Shown: positions 1 to 5,095, numbered from the stretch's first letter. The stretch is 5,095 nt of DNA from an uncultured Acidimicrobiaceae bacterium (GCA_937868025.1 CALMLJ010000560.1:1-5095), one strand, 5' to 3'. The notes: generated by a model from the letters alone, not told the origin. A program made the numbers and translations.

Positions 1-699
1 CGCGCCGAGGTCGACGAGTTCGCCCTCCGGTCGCAGGTCAACGCCGCAGCGGCACGCGACCGCGGCCGGTTCGACCACGAGATCGTGCCCCTCGAGGTGG
101 TCGGTCCCGACGGTGACCTCCAGCTCGTCACGAGCGACGAGGGCATCCGCGAGTCGACGATCGACGGCCTCGCCAAGCTGCGCCCTGCCTTCGGGGCCGA
201 TTGGGCGTCGGAGCGCTTCCCGCAGATCCAGTGGGTGACGACGGCGGCCAACTCGTCCCAGCTCACCGACGGCGCCGCCGCCGTGCTCGTCACCAGTGAC
301 GCCAAGGCGAAGGAGCTCGGGCTCACGCCCCGTGCCCGCATCCACTCGCTCGCTGTCGAGGGCGACGACCCGCTCTACATGCTGACCGCCGTCATCCCGG
401 CCACGAAGAAGCTGCTGGCACGGGCCGGGCTCACCATCGACGACATCGACCTGTTCGAGGTCAACGAGGCATTCGCGTCCGTCGTGCTCGCCTGGCAGAA
501 GGAGCTCGGCGCCGACCCCGACAAGGTCAATGTCAACGGTGGCGCCATCGCGCTCGGCCACCCGCTCGGTGCGTCGGGTGCCCGCCTCGCCGGCACCCTG
601 CTCAACGCGCTGGAACAACGTGACGGCCGGTTCGGCCTGCAGGTCATGTGCGAGGCCGGTGGCCTCAGCAACGCGATGATCATCGAGCGGCTGGGCTGA
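1..699 (+). CDS. Thiolase (acetyl-CoA C-acyltransferase), C-terminal part, cut by the window edge
   Basis: The frame is open from the first base, and its first codons read RAEVDEFALRSQ, a typical mid-thiolase segment, so the gene starts upstream. Thiolases cleave 3-ketoacyl-CoA with CoA or condense two acyl-CoAs in the cytosol, for example in beta-oxidation or side-chain degradation. The 232 visible residues contain NSSQLTDGAA (from residue 84), EVNEAFA (153-159), the NGGAIALGHPLGASG block with the catalytic His at residue 187 (codon 559-561), and MCEAGG with the second catalytic Cys at residue 217 (codon 649-651). The His-Cys spacing of 30 is normal for the family. About 155-160 N-terminal residues, including the nucleophilic Cys near residue 90, lie outside the window. 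The Cys motif reads CEAGGLSNA rather than the textbook CxGGGxG, a variant I associate with actinobacterial FadA-type enzymes. Substrate class cannot be assigned. The stop is TGA at 697-699, directly at the foot of a hairpin. Confidence 0.95.
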   Translation, partial: RAEVDEFALRSQVNAAAARDRGRFDHEIVPLEVVGPDGDLQLVTSDEGIRESTIDGLAKLRPAFGADWASERFPQIQWVTTAANSSQLTDGAAAVLVTSDAKAKELGLTPRARIHSLAVEGDDPLYMLTAVIPATKKLLARAGLTIDDIDLFEVNEAFASVVLAWQKELGADPDKVNVNGGAIALGHPLGASGARLAGTLLNALEQRDGRFGLQVMCEAGGLSNAMIIERLG

Positions 700-774
700 G
701 GCGTGGCACGCGCGAGGTTCCCAGAGGTCGGGTCGGCGTTCGTCGACCCGACCTCGTGGACGCCGCCACGCCTC
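698..774 (+). terminator. Nested inverted repeat after the thiolase stop, probable terminator
   Basis: The inner stem is perfect over 12 bp: GAGGTCGGGTCG (724-735) pairs with CGACCCGACCTC (744-755). A G-T pair (736/743) and a C-G pair (737/742) extend it to a GTTC loop at 738-741. Outside it, CCA (721-723) can pair with TGG (757-759) across a bulged G756. A second perfect 10-bp arm, GAGGCGTGGC (698-707) with GCCACGCCTC (765-774), encloses the whole structure and begins inside the stop codon. No T-tract follows, as is common for proposed actinobacterial hairpin terminators. The position and the stem strength support termination or 3'-end protection. The function itself is inferred. Confidence 0.72.
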
Positions 775-823
775 GTCGGGTCCCCGGCGCCGTCGCGTCG
801 CATCGCCCGTGTGGGCGCAAGGT

Positions 824-853
824 TCGGACCGGCGCGCCGGCTGCTCGGTCCGA
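824..853. repeat. Inverted repeat with internal palindrome upstream of the corA promoter
   Basis: TCGGACCG (824-831) and CGGTCCGA (846-853) are perfect 8-bp inverted repeats separated by 14 bases. Overlapping the left arm is a perfect 12-bp palindrome, CCGGCGCGCCGG (829-840). The right arm falls where the -35 element would be for the -10-like box at 871-876. It could therefore be an operator, or a second hairpin between the thiolase and corA transcription units. In GC-rich DNA short palindromes arise often, so the role is uncertain. Confidence 0.45.
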
Positions 854-870
854 GGAGGGCCGGACACCGG

Positions 871-876
871 TAGCGT
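871..876 (+). promoter_or_regulatory. -10-like box TAGCGT for corA
   Basis: TAGCGT fits the TAnnnT pattern of actinobacterial sigma-A-type -10 elements. Seven bases separate it from A884, the first base of an ATG, which would be the expected transcription start. The resulting transcript would have only a 14-base leader before the corA GTG. No convincing -35 hexamer is visible near 848-853. The assignment rests on pattern and spacing only. Confidence 0.45.
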
Positions 877-883
877 TCACCCC

Positions 884-901
884 ATGCGAGGGACCCGGTG
901 A
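884..901 (+). other. Five-codon mini-ORF (MRGTR) overlapping the corA start
   Basis: ATG at 884-886 opens a frame of five codons that ends at TGA 899-901. This stop overlaps the corA GTG (898-900) by two bases. The ATG sits exactly where the transcript would begin if the -10-like box at 871-876 is used, so it could be read as a leaderless start and pass ribosomes to corA. It may instead be a chance reading of the bases that form the corA ribosome binding site. Confidence 0.25.
888..892 (+). promoter_or_regulatory. Ribosome binding site for corA (GAGGG)
   Basis: GAGGG lies five bases before the GTG at 898 and is complementary to the anti-Shine-Dalgarno end of 16S rRNA. It supports the GTG as the corA start, together with the N-terminal sequence match to the family. 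It is the only well-spaced Shine-Dalgarno-like site I see before a start in this window. Confidence 0.55.
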
Positions 902-1869
902 TCGTCGACTGCGCGGTGTACGAACGCGGAAAGCGCCGGGCGGAGTCGTGCTCGTTGCGTCAGGCCGTGGCACAGATGCGCGACGAGCACGCGTTCGCGT
1001 GGATCGGTCTGGTCGAGCCGACCGCCGACGAACTCGAAGCGGTTGCCATGACGTTCGATCTCCACCCGCTCGCGGTCGAGGACGCATTGCACGCCCATCA
1101 GCGCCCGAAGCTGGAGCGCTACGACGATCACTCGTTCCTCGTGTTCAAGACGGCCCGGTACGTCGACCACGACGAGGTCATCGCGCTGGGCGAGGTGCTC
1201 TTGTTCGTCGGTGAGGGGTTCATCATCAGCGTCCGTCACGGCGACGCCGGCAACATGGGTGACATCCGCCGTCGGCTCGAGGCCGAGCCCGAACGGCTGG
1301 CGCTCGGGCCCGGCGTGGTGGTCTACGAGCTGGCCGACCGGATCGCCGACGAGTTCATCGGCGCGCTCGGGTCGGTCGAGAGCGACATCGACTCGATCCA
1401 GTCCGACGTGTTCGCCGGGCCGAAGGCGTCCCACGCCAGCCGCATCTTCAACCTCAAGCGCGAGGTGCTGGAGTTCCGCCAGGCCGCCAACCCGCTGATC
1501 GATCCGCTCGACGAACTCATGCGCATCCTCCCGCCCGGGTTCGTCGAGGAGCTGCAGCCGTACTTCCGCGACGTGCACGACCACGTCCTCCGGGCCACGC
1601 AGCGCCTCGCCGCCATCGACGACCTCCTGTCGAGCGCGCTCGACGCCAACGTCGCCCAGGTGTCGATGCGCCAGAACGAGGACATGCGCAAGATCTCGGC
1701 GTGGGCCGCGATCGTGTCGGTGCCCACCGCGATCGCCGGTGTGTACGGCATGAACTTCCGCCACATGCCCGAGCTCGAGTGGCGCTACGGCTACCTCATC
1801 GTGATCGCGGCGATCGGGCTCATCTGCTTCGGGTTGTACCGCAACTTCAAGCGCCGCGAGTGGCTCTGA
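898..1869 (+). CDS. corA: CorA-family magnesium/divalent cation transporter
   Basis: The 323-residue protein has the usual CorA length and layout. A large cytoplasmic domain contains the family block HPLAVEDALHAHQRPKLERY (56-75). It is followed by a long, charged, probably helical stalk (about 145-265) with Asp/Glu-rich segments, and by two membrane helices close to the C-terminus (about 266-283 and 298-314). The signature YGMNF follows the first helix (GMN at 284-286), with MPEL (290-293) in the short external loop. The tail KRREWL is basic, as expected for a cytoplasmic C-terminus. Known members form homopentameric channels for Mg2+, and sometimes Co2+ or Ni2+, in the inner membrane. Ion preference cannot be told here. 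The GTG start is chosen because MIVDCAVYERGKR matches the N-terminus typical of actinobacterial CorA proteins and a GAGGG site precedes it. The gene stands apart from the thiolase, separated by about 200 bp with hairpins. Confidence 0.95.
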   Translation: MIVDCAVYERGKRRAESCSLRQAVAQMRDEHAFAWIGLVEPTADELEAVAMTFDLHPLAVEDALHAHQRPKLERYDDHSFLVFKTARYVDHDEVIALGEVLLFVGEGFIISVRHGDAGNMGDIRRRLEAEPERLALGPGVVVYELADRIADEFIGALGSVESDIDSIQSDVFAGPKASHASRIFNLKREVLEFRQAANPLIDPLDELMRILPPGFVEELQPYFRDVHDHVLRATQRLAAIDDLLSSALDANVAQVSMRQNEDMRKISAWAAIVSVPTAIAGVYGMNFRHMPELEWRYGYLIVIAAIGLICFGLYRNFKRREWL

Positions 1870-1923
1870 GGCCCCAGGCGAAATGAGGGGGGAGCCCCTA
1901 CGGCCACCACGAACCCGGGGAGC

Positions 1924-1929
1924 GATGCT
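1924..1929 (+). promoter_or_regulatory. -10-like box GATGCT before the membrane protein gene
   Basis: GATGCT shares the conserved A at position 2 and T at position 6 of actinobacterial -10 elements. It lies six bases before the ATG at 1936, the same distance as for the SDR gene, which suggests a leaderless transcript. The nearest purine-rich stretch, GGGGAG at 1917-1922, is 13 bases from the ATG and too far to be a normal ribosome binding site. The first base departs from the usual T, so support is weak. Confidence 0.3.
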
Positions 1930-1935
1930 GGATCC

Positions 1936-2421
1936 ATGCCAACGCCGAACCCGTCCCGTCAACCCGATCCGGCCGTGCCTCGGTGGTCGTGGATCGCTGC
2001 GGTGGGACTGGTCGCGGCCAGCCCCGGCGCCACGTGGTTCTGGGCCGGCCGACTGTCCGAACCGGAGCTGAACCCCGCCGTCGCCGACTACGCCTGGCGA
2101 CCCTGGCGCTCGCTGGTCGCATACGAGTTCCTCGTCGGCGCCGTCTCGACGGGGGTGGCTCTTGCCGCCGCCCTCGCCCTGATCGTGATGCTGCGGCGCG
2201 TCGGCGGATGGGCAATGGCGCCGGTGCTGGCGACGACGCTGGCGCTCGCCGTGCTCGGGGCCTGGGCCGGACTGGGGTACCGAGTCATCACGGCGGCGGT
2301 CGTCGGTGCCAACATCGGCGCGGGGCTGGTGATCCTCGCCACGCCGGCACTGGTCGTCGTGGAACTGGTGGCCGTCGTCGTCTGGCGGTCTCGTCGCCGA
2401 CAACACCAACGGGTCGGTTAG
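1936..2421 (+). CDS. Small multi-pass membrane protein of unknown function
   Basis: I do not recognise this 161-residue protein. It begins with a short Pro-rich hydrophilic segment (MPTPNPSRQPDPAVPR). Hydrophobic segments follow at about 17-37, 62-86 and 93-114, and a long one at about 117-150 may be one long helix or two short ones. The first loop, about 38-60, carries several Trp and acidic residues (SEPELNPAVADYAWRPW). The C-terminus is basic (RSRRRQHQR), which suggests a cytoplasmic tail. No catalytic or metal-binding motif stands out. Third codon positions are strongly GC, which supports real coding. The start is the first ATG in frame after the corA stop. It lies 66 bases after that stop and in the same frame, with no other stop between. 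The end overlaps the GH15 gene on the opposite strand by four bases. It may share a transcript with corA or use its own leaderless promoter. Confidence 0.75.
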   Translation: MPTPNPSRQPDPAVPRWSWIAAVGLVAASPGATWFWAGRLSEPELNPAVADYAWRPWRSLVAYEFLVGAVSTGVALAAALALIVMLRRVGGWAMAPVLATTLALAVLGAWAGLGYRVITAAVVGANIGAGLVILATPALVVVELVAVVVWRSRRRQHQRVG

Positions 2422-4232
2422 TCGGCCAACCGGACCCGCGACGTGCCCGAGCCGGAAGGGGTGTCGTCGCACAGGTTGGTGGCGGTGTTGATGATCGCCA
2501 CGTGGGAGAAGGCCTGCGGGCAGTTGCCCAGCTGCGTGGCGAACGTGGTGCCGTACTCCTCGGCGAGCAGGCCGACGTCGTTGCGGAGGGCGAGCAGCCG
2601 TTCGTAGAGCGCGACCGCGTCGTCGCGGCGCCCGACCAGGTCGAGGCAGTCGGCCAGCCAGAACGAGCAGAGCAGGAACGCTCCCTCGTCTCCCTCGAGC
2701 CCGTCGTCGGTGTCGTCGGTGTTGTACCGCTGCAGCAGGCCGTCGACCGCGAGATCGCGTTCGATCGCCTCGACAGTTGCGAGCACGCGTGGATCCGACG
2801 GGGGCAGGAACCCGACGAGAGGGATGCGCAGCACTGATGCGTCGAGTGCCGTCGAGCCGTAGGCCTGACGGAAGACGCCGGTCGCGTCGACGGCCCGCTC
2901 GCAAACTTCACGACGCACCTCGTCGGCGAGCTGACGCCAGCGGCCTTCGTCGCCGCCCCACCGCCGCGCCGACTTCGCGGCCCGGTCGAACGCGACCCAC
3001 GACATCACCTTCGAGTGGGTGAAGTGCTGACGGTCGCCGCGGACCTCCCAGATTCCTTCGTCCGCCTGCTGCCAGATCGTCTCGAGGTGTTCGAGAAGCG
3101 CTGCGAGGAGCGCGTCGCTGAAATCGTCGGCCGGGATGCCGGCGACGCGGGACTGGTACATCGAGTCCATGACCTCGCCGAACACGTCGAGCTGCAGCTG
3201 GTCGGCGGCCCCGTTGCCGACGCGCACCGGACGCGCCCCACCGAACCCCTCGAGCCAGTCGAGCTCGAACTCGGGCAGCCACCGCTCACCGCCGAGGCCG
3301 TACATGATCTGCAGCTTGTCGGGGTCCCCGGCGCAGGCTCGCAGCAACCAGTCGCGCCAGTGTGTGGCCTCGGCGCGGAGCCCGGCCTGGACGAACGCAT
3401 ACAACGTGAACGTCGCATCTCGCAGCCAGCAGTAGCGGTAGTCCCAGTTCCGGGCCCCGCCCGGGGTCTCGGGCAGCGAGGTGGTCGGCGCCGCGACGAT
3501 CGCGCCGGTCGGGGAGTAGGTGAGGCCCTTGAGTACGACGGCCGACGCCGTGACTTCCTCGGACCAGGCCCGGTCGTAGGTGATCCCGTCGGACCACTCG
3601 CGCCAACGAGTGATCGTGTCGTCGAACGCAGCGTCGATGGAATCGTTGACGGCGATCGGAGGCGGCGTCGCGTTCTGCGACTCGAACCACGCGAGGTCGA
3701 ACCAGGCACCGGTGCCCTCACCGACCTCGAAGTCGGCGACGGTCGCCAGCCCTTCACCGTGGACGTCGACGCTGGTACGCAACACCAGCGCGTCGGGTCC
3801 CCCGATGGCAAGCAGGTGGTGGTCGGGCCGGCGCACCCACGGCACGATTCGGCCGTAACCGAACCGGATGCGGAGCTCCATCCGCATCGCCACTCGGCCG
3901 CTGGTGACCTCGACCTTCCGGAGCAGGCGCGGGGTCGACCGGTGATGGTGGGGCATGGCCAGCGCGTCGGTCACCACGGCGGTCCCGTTCGGCGTCGTGT
4001 GCGTCGTCTCCAGGACGAGCGTGCCGGGAAGGTACCGCCGTTCGGTGCGGAACTCGCCGACGGGGCTGATCGAGAAGTGACCGTTCTCCTGGGTACCGAC
4101 GAGTGCTGCCATCGCGGCCGGGGAGTCGAAGCGGGGGAAGGTCAGCCAGTCGACGCTGCCCGATCGCGACACCATCGCCGCCGAACGCGTGTCGGAGAGG
4201 AACGCGTAGTCCTCGATCCTCGGCGACGGCAT
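2418..4232 (-). CDS. Glycoside hydrolase family 15 protein (trehalase/glucoamylase type)
   Basis: This 604-residue protein hydrolyses an alpha-glucosidic bond with inversion, judged by family. It opens with IEDYAFLSDTRSAAMVSRSGSVDWLTFPRFDS (residues 6-37), the hallmark of the trehalase-like N-terminal domain, which is a beta-rich module. The (alpha/alpha)6 catalytic domain follows from about 220, with RNWDYRYCWLRDA (261-273) lining the glucose site. ADEGIWEVRG (390-399) carries the probable general acid Glu392 (codon 3057-3059). LLAEEYG (555-561) is followed by QLGNCPQAFSH (567-577), and the general base is Glu558 or Glu559. There is no signal peptide, so it should be cytosolic. Mycobacterial relatives with this architecture are trehalases, while others act on malto-oligosaccharides or dextran-derived sugars. 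The substrate is therefore open, and no trehalose or glycogen gene is adjacent. The ATG at 4232 is chosen because the family N-terminus starts there. The 145-codon upstream extension overlaps the divergent SDR and is not family-like. Confidence 0.93.
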   Translation of the reverse strand: MPSPRIEDYAFLSDTRSAAMVSRSGSVDWLTFPRFDSPAAMAALVGTQENGHFSISPVGEFRTERRYLPGTLVLETTHTTPNGTAVVTDALAMPHHHRSTPRLLRKVEVTSGRVAMRMELRIRFGYGRIVPWVRRPDHHLLAIGGPDALVLRTSVDVHGEGLATVADFEVGEGTGAWFDLAWFESQNATPPPIAVNDSIDAAFDDTITRWREWSDGITYDRAWSEEVTASAVVLKGLTYSPTGAIVAAPTTSLPETPGGARNWDYRYCWLRDATFTLYAFVQAGLRAEATHWRDWLLRACAGDPDKLQIMYGLGGERWLPEFELDWLEGFGGARPVRVGNGAADQLQLDVFGEVMDSMYQSRVAGIPADDFSDALLAALLEHLETIWQQADEGIWEVRGDRQHFTHSKVMSWVAFDRAAKSARRWGGDEGRWRQLADEVRREVCERAVDATGVFRQAYGSTALDASVLRIPLVGFLPPSDPRVLATVEAIERDLAVDGLLQRYNTDDTDDGLEGDEGAFLLCSFWLADCLDLVGRRDDAVALYERLLALRNDVGLLAEEYGTTFATQLGNCPQAFSHVAIINTATNLCDDTPSGSGTSRVRLAD

Positions 4233-4241
4233 ATGCGGCTC

Positions 4242-4247
4242 ACGGTA
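4242..4247 (-). promoter_or_regulatory. -10-like box TACCGT for the GH15 gene
   Basis: Read on the minus strand, TACCGT fits TAnnnT and lies nine bases upstream of the GH15 ATG. Transcription would then begin within two or three bases of the start codon, giving a nearly leaderless mRNA. No good Shine-Dalgarno sequence is present in GAGCCGCAT just before the ATG. No clear -35 hexamer is visible. The support is pattern-based. Confidence 0.4.
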
Positions 4248-4254
4248 CCCGCGC

Positions 4255-4274
4255 CGTGTCACGACGGACCGTCG
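4255..4274. promoter_or_regulatory. Adjacent palindromes in the divergent GH15/SDR promoter region
   Basis: CGACGG (4262-4267) and CCGTCG (4269-4274) form a perfect 13-base palindrome centred on A4268. A smaller one, CGTG-T-CACG (4255-4263), overlaps its left edge. They sit between the two divergent -10-like boxes. The larger one ends four bases before the SDR -10 box and covers the expected -35 position of the GH15 promoter. That makes it a candidate operator able to affect both genes. No regulator gene is in the window. Confidence 0.35.
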
Positions 4275-4277
4275 CTC

Positions 4278-4283
4278 TAGGTT
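4278..4283 (+). promoter_or_regulatory. -10-like box TAGGTT for the SDR gene
   Basis: TAGGTT fits TAnnnT, and six bases (GAGGCG) separate it from the SDR ATG at 4290. This places the transcription start on or beside the start codon. The GAGG at 4284-4287 is only two bases from the ATG, too close to work as a normal ribosome binding site, which favours leaderless translation. Confidence 0.5.
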
Positions 4284-4289
4284 GAGGCG

Positions 4290-5084
4290 ATGAGCAGACT
4301 GATGCAGCATCCGTGGCGGTCCGCCGTCGTGACCGGGGCATCGAGCGGGATCGGCGAGGCGTTCGCCCGGTCGTTGGCCGACGCCGGCGTCGACGTCGTA
4401 CTCGTGGCGCGGCGCGTGGATCGGCTCGACGCCCTGGCCGACGGCCTGCGGGCGAAGGACGTCATCGTGGAGGTCCTCGCGGCGGACCTTGCGTCGGTCG
4501 ACGGCCGGGCCCTCGTCTCGGACCGGCTGTCCGATGGCGACCGGCCGATCGACCTCCTCGTCAACTGTGCGGGCCTCGGCGCGGCGACCAAGTTCCACGA
4601 GGGCGACCCGGACCGGTACCGCCAGATCATCGACGTGAACGTCGACGCGGTGGTCGAGCTCAGCCACGCGGTCCTGCCGTCCATGGTGCGGACCGGCCGT
4701 GGCTGGATTCTCAACGTGTCATCGCTCGGGGGGCTCGCGCCGGGCCCGGGGTTCGCCGTCTACTCGGCGACGAAGGCGTTCGTCTGCAGCTTCAGTGAAT
4801 CGCTGCACGAGGAGTACCGCGGCACCGGCGTCGTCGTGACAGCCGTGTGCCCCGGCGCGACGCGAACCGAGTTCGGTGAGGGCTCCGGCGCCGACAGCGA
4901 TGACCTGCCGTCGTTGCTCTGGCAGGAGCCCGAGGAGGTCGTCGTCGAGGGGCTCGCGGCGGTCGCCGCCGGGCACGCGCTCCGGGTCACGGGTTGGCCC
5001 AACCGGCTCGCGGCCGGGGCGACCGCGCTGCTGCCCCGGATCGCCCGGCGTCGCATCGCCGGCAAGGTCACCGACACACTCTGA
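4290..5084 (+). CDS. Short-chain dehydrogenase/reductase (classical SDR, DltE/COG0300-like)
   Basis: The 264-residue protein is a complete classical SDR, an NAD(P)(H)-dependent oxidoreductase acting on an alcohol or ketone. The Rossmann cofactor motif TGASSGIG is at 15-22, and two Arg (41-42) after the second strand (VVLVAR) suggest NADP(H) preference. NCAG (92-95) stabilises the central sheet. The catalytic tetrad is complete: Asn117 (DVNVD), Ser145 (NVSS), Tyr158 and Lys162 (YSATK). The Ser-Tyr spacing of 13 is typical. CPGATRTEF (187-195) closes the cofactor site. The C-terminal segment ending in LLPRIARRRIAG resembles the tails of the DltE/COG0300 subgroup. There is no signal peptide or membrane helix. 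The substrate cannot be predicted. The ATG at 4290 is supported by the -10-like box six bases upstream and by normal distance to the glycine motif. It is divergent from the GH15 gene, and 11 bases follow the TGA before the window ends. Confidence 0.95.
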   Translation: MSRLMQHPWRSAVVTGASSGIGEAFARSLADAGVDVVLVARRVDRLDALADGLRAKDVIVEVLAADLASVDGRALVSDRLSDGDRPIDLLVNCAGLGAATKFHEGDPDRYRQIIDVNVDAVVELSHAVLPSMVRTGRGWILNVSSLGGLAPGPGFAVYSATKAFVCSFSESLHEEYRGTGVVVTAVCPGATRTEFGEGSGADSDDLPSLLWQEPEEVVVEGLAAVAAGHALRVTGWPNRLAAGATALLPRIARRRIAGKVTDTL

Positions 5085-5095
5085 TCGGAGACGCC

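Noticed and set aside
648..1214. Plus-strand frame crossing the thiolase end, the intergenic region and the start of corA
   Set aside because: It reads through both real genes in the wrong frame and gives an Arg/Gly/Pro-rich product with no motif. The intergenic part is explained by hairpins.
1886..1899. Short hairpin AGGGG-GGAG-CCCCT between corA and the membrane protein gene
   Set aside because: The stem is only five base pairs, has no T-tract, and is likely by chance in G/C-run-rich sequence. It is too weak to call a terminator.
1867..1938. Possible stop-codon read-through joining CorA to the 161-residue membrane protein, since both are in the same frame with no other stop between
   Set aside because: CorA ends with the normal family C-terminus (KRREWL), and the downstream protein has its own ATG and -10-like box. 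Sharing a frame has a one-in-three chance and the gap is only 66 bases.
877..2904. Very long open frame on the minus strand (675 codons) opposite corA, the membrane protein gene and the end of the GH15 gene
   Set aside because: It runs antisense to corA, which has clear family motifs, and to most of the membrane protein gene. Its translation is a low-complexity Arg/Gly/His/Asp mix without recognisable motifs. Such frames are expected in GC-rich DNA, where stop codons are rare.
3015..4280. Long plus-strand open frame (421 codons) opposite the GH15 gene
   Set aside because: It is the complement of a GH15 gene with intact catalytic motifs. The translation is Arg/Val/Gly/Asp-rich with no domain signature, and it fits a shadow frame of GC-rich coding DNA.
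4233..4667. A 145-codon N-terminal extension of the GH15 frame
   Set aside because: It is antisense to the first 126 codons of the SDR, has no family resemblance, and the GH15 N-terminal signature IEDY begins six residues after the ATG at 4232.
1..5095. Search for tRNA or rRNA genes, CRISPR arrays, insertion-sequence ends, integrase or transposase genes, and toxin-antitoxin pairs
   Set aside because: Nothing matching these was seen. The repeats present are short inverted repeats in intergenic gaps, and composition looks uniform along the window.

Overview
The window is GC-rich DNA with strongly GC-biased third codon positions. The protein families, the high proportion of Val, Asp, Arg and Ala, and translation starts placed 6-7 bases after a -10-like hexamer all suggest an actinobacterial chromosome. 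An Acidimicrobiia-type lineage is a guess from general resemblance and was not tested. There is no sign of a plasmid, phage, transposon, CRISPR array, or tRNA or rRNA gene.

Layout. (1) Positions 1-699, plus strand, hold the C-terminal 232 codons of a thiolase whose start lies outside the window. A long nested inverted repeat (698-774) follows directly and is probably its terminator. (2) Positions 700-897 are non-coding and hold that hairpin, a second inverted repeat (824-853) and a -10-like box. They lead into corA (898-1869, plus strand), a CorA-family divalent-cation channel. (3) Positions 1936-2421, plus strand, encode a small, unrecognised multi-pass membrane protein. (4) Positions 2418-4232, minus strand, encode a 604-residue glycoside hydrolase family 15 enzyme of the trehalase/glucoamylase type. 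It converges on the membrane protein gene and shares a four-base TTAG stop-stop overlap with it. (5) Positions 4290-5084, plus strand, encode a classical short-chain dehydrogenase/reductase. It is divergent from the hydrolase across a 57-bp gap that contains two -10-like boxes and a short palindrome.

The genes do not form an evident pathway. The thiolase (acyl-CoA metabolism), CorA (Mg2+ and related ions), the GH15 enzyme (alpha-glucoside or trehalose hydrolysis) and the SDR (unknown alcohol or ketone) look like ordinary chromosomal housekeeping and metabolic genes. The best candidates for a closer look are regulatory and architectural: the 3' structure of the thiolase gene, apparently leaderless starts, a tiny ORF that overlaps the corA start, the TTAG convergent overlap, and the palindrome between the divergent genes. 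I do not see evidence for a previously undescribed multi-gene system here.
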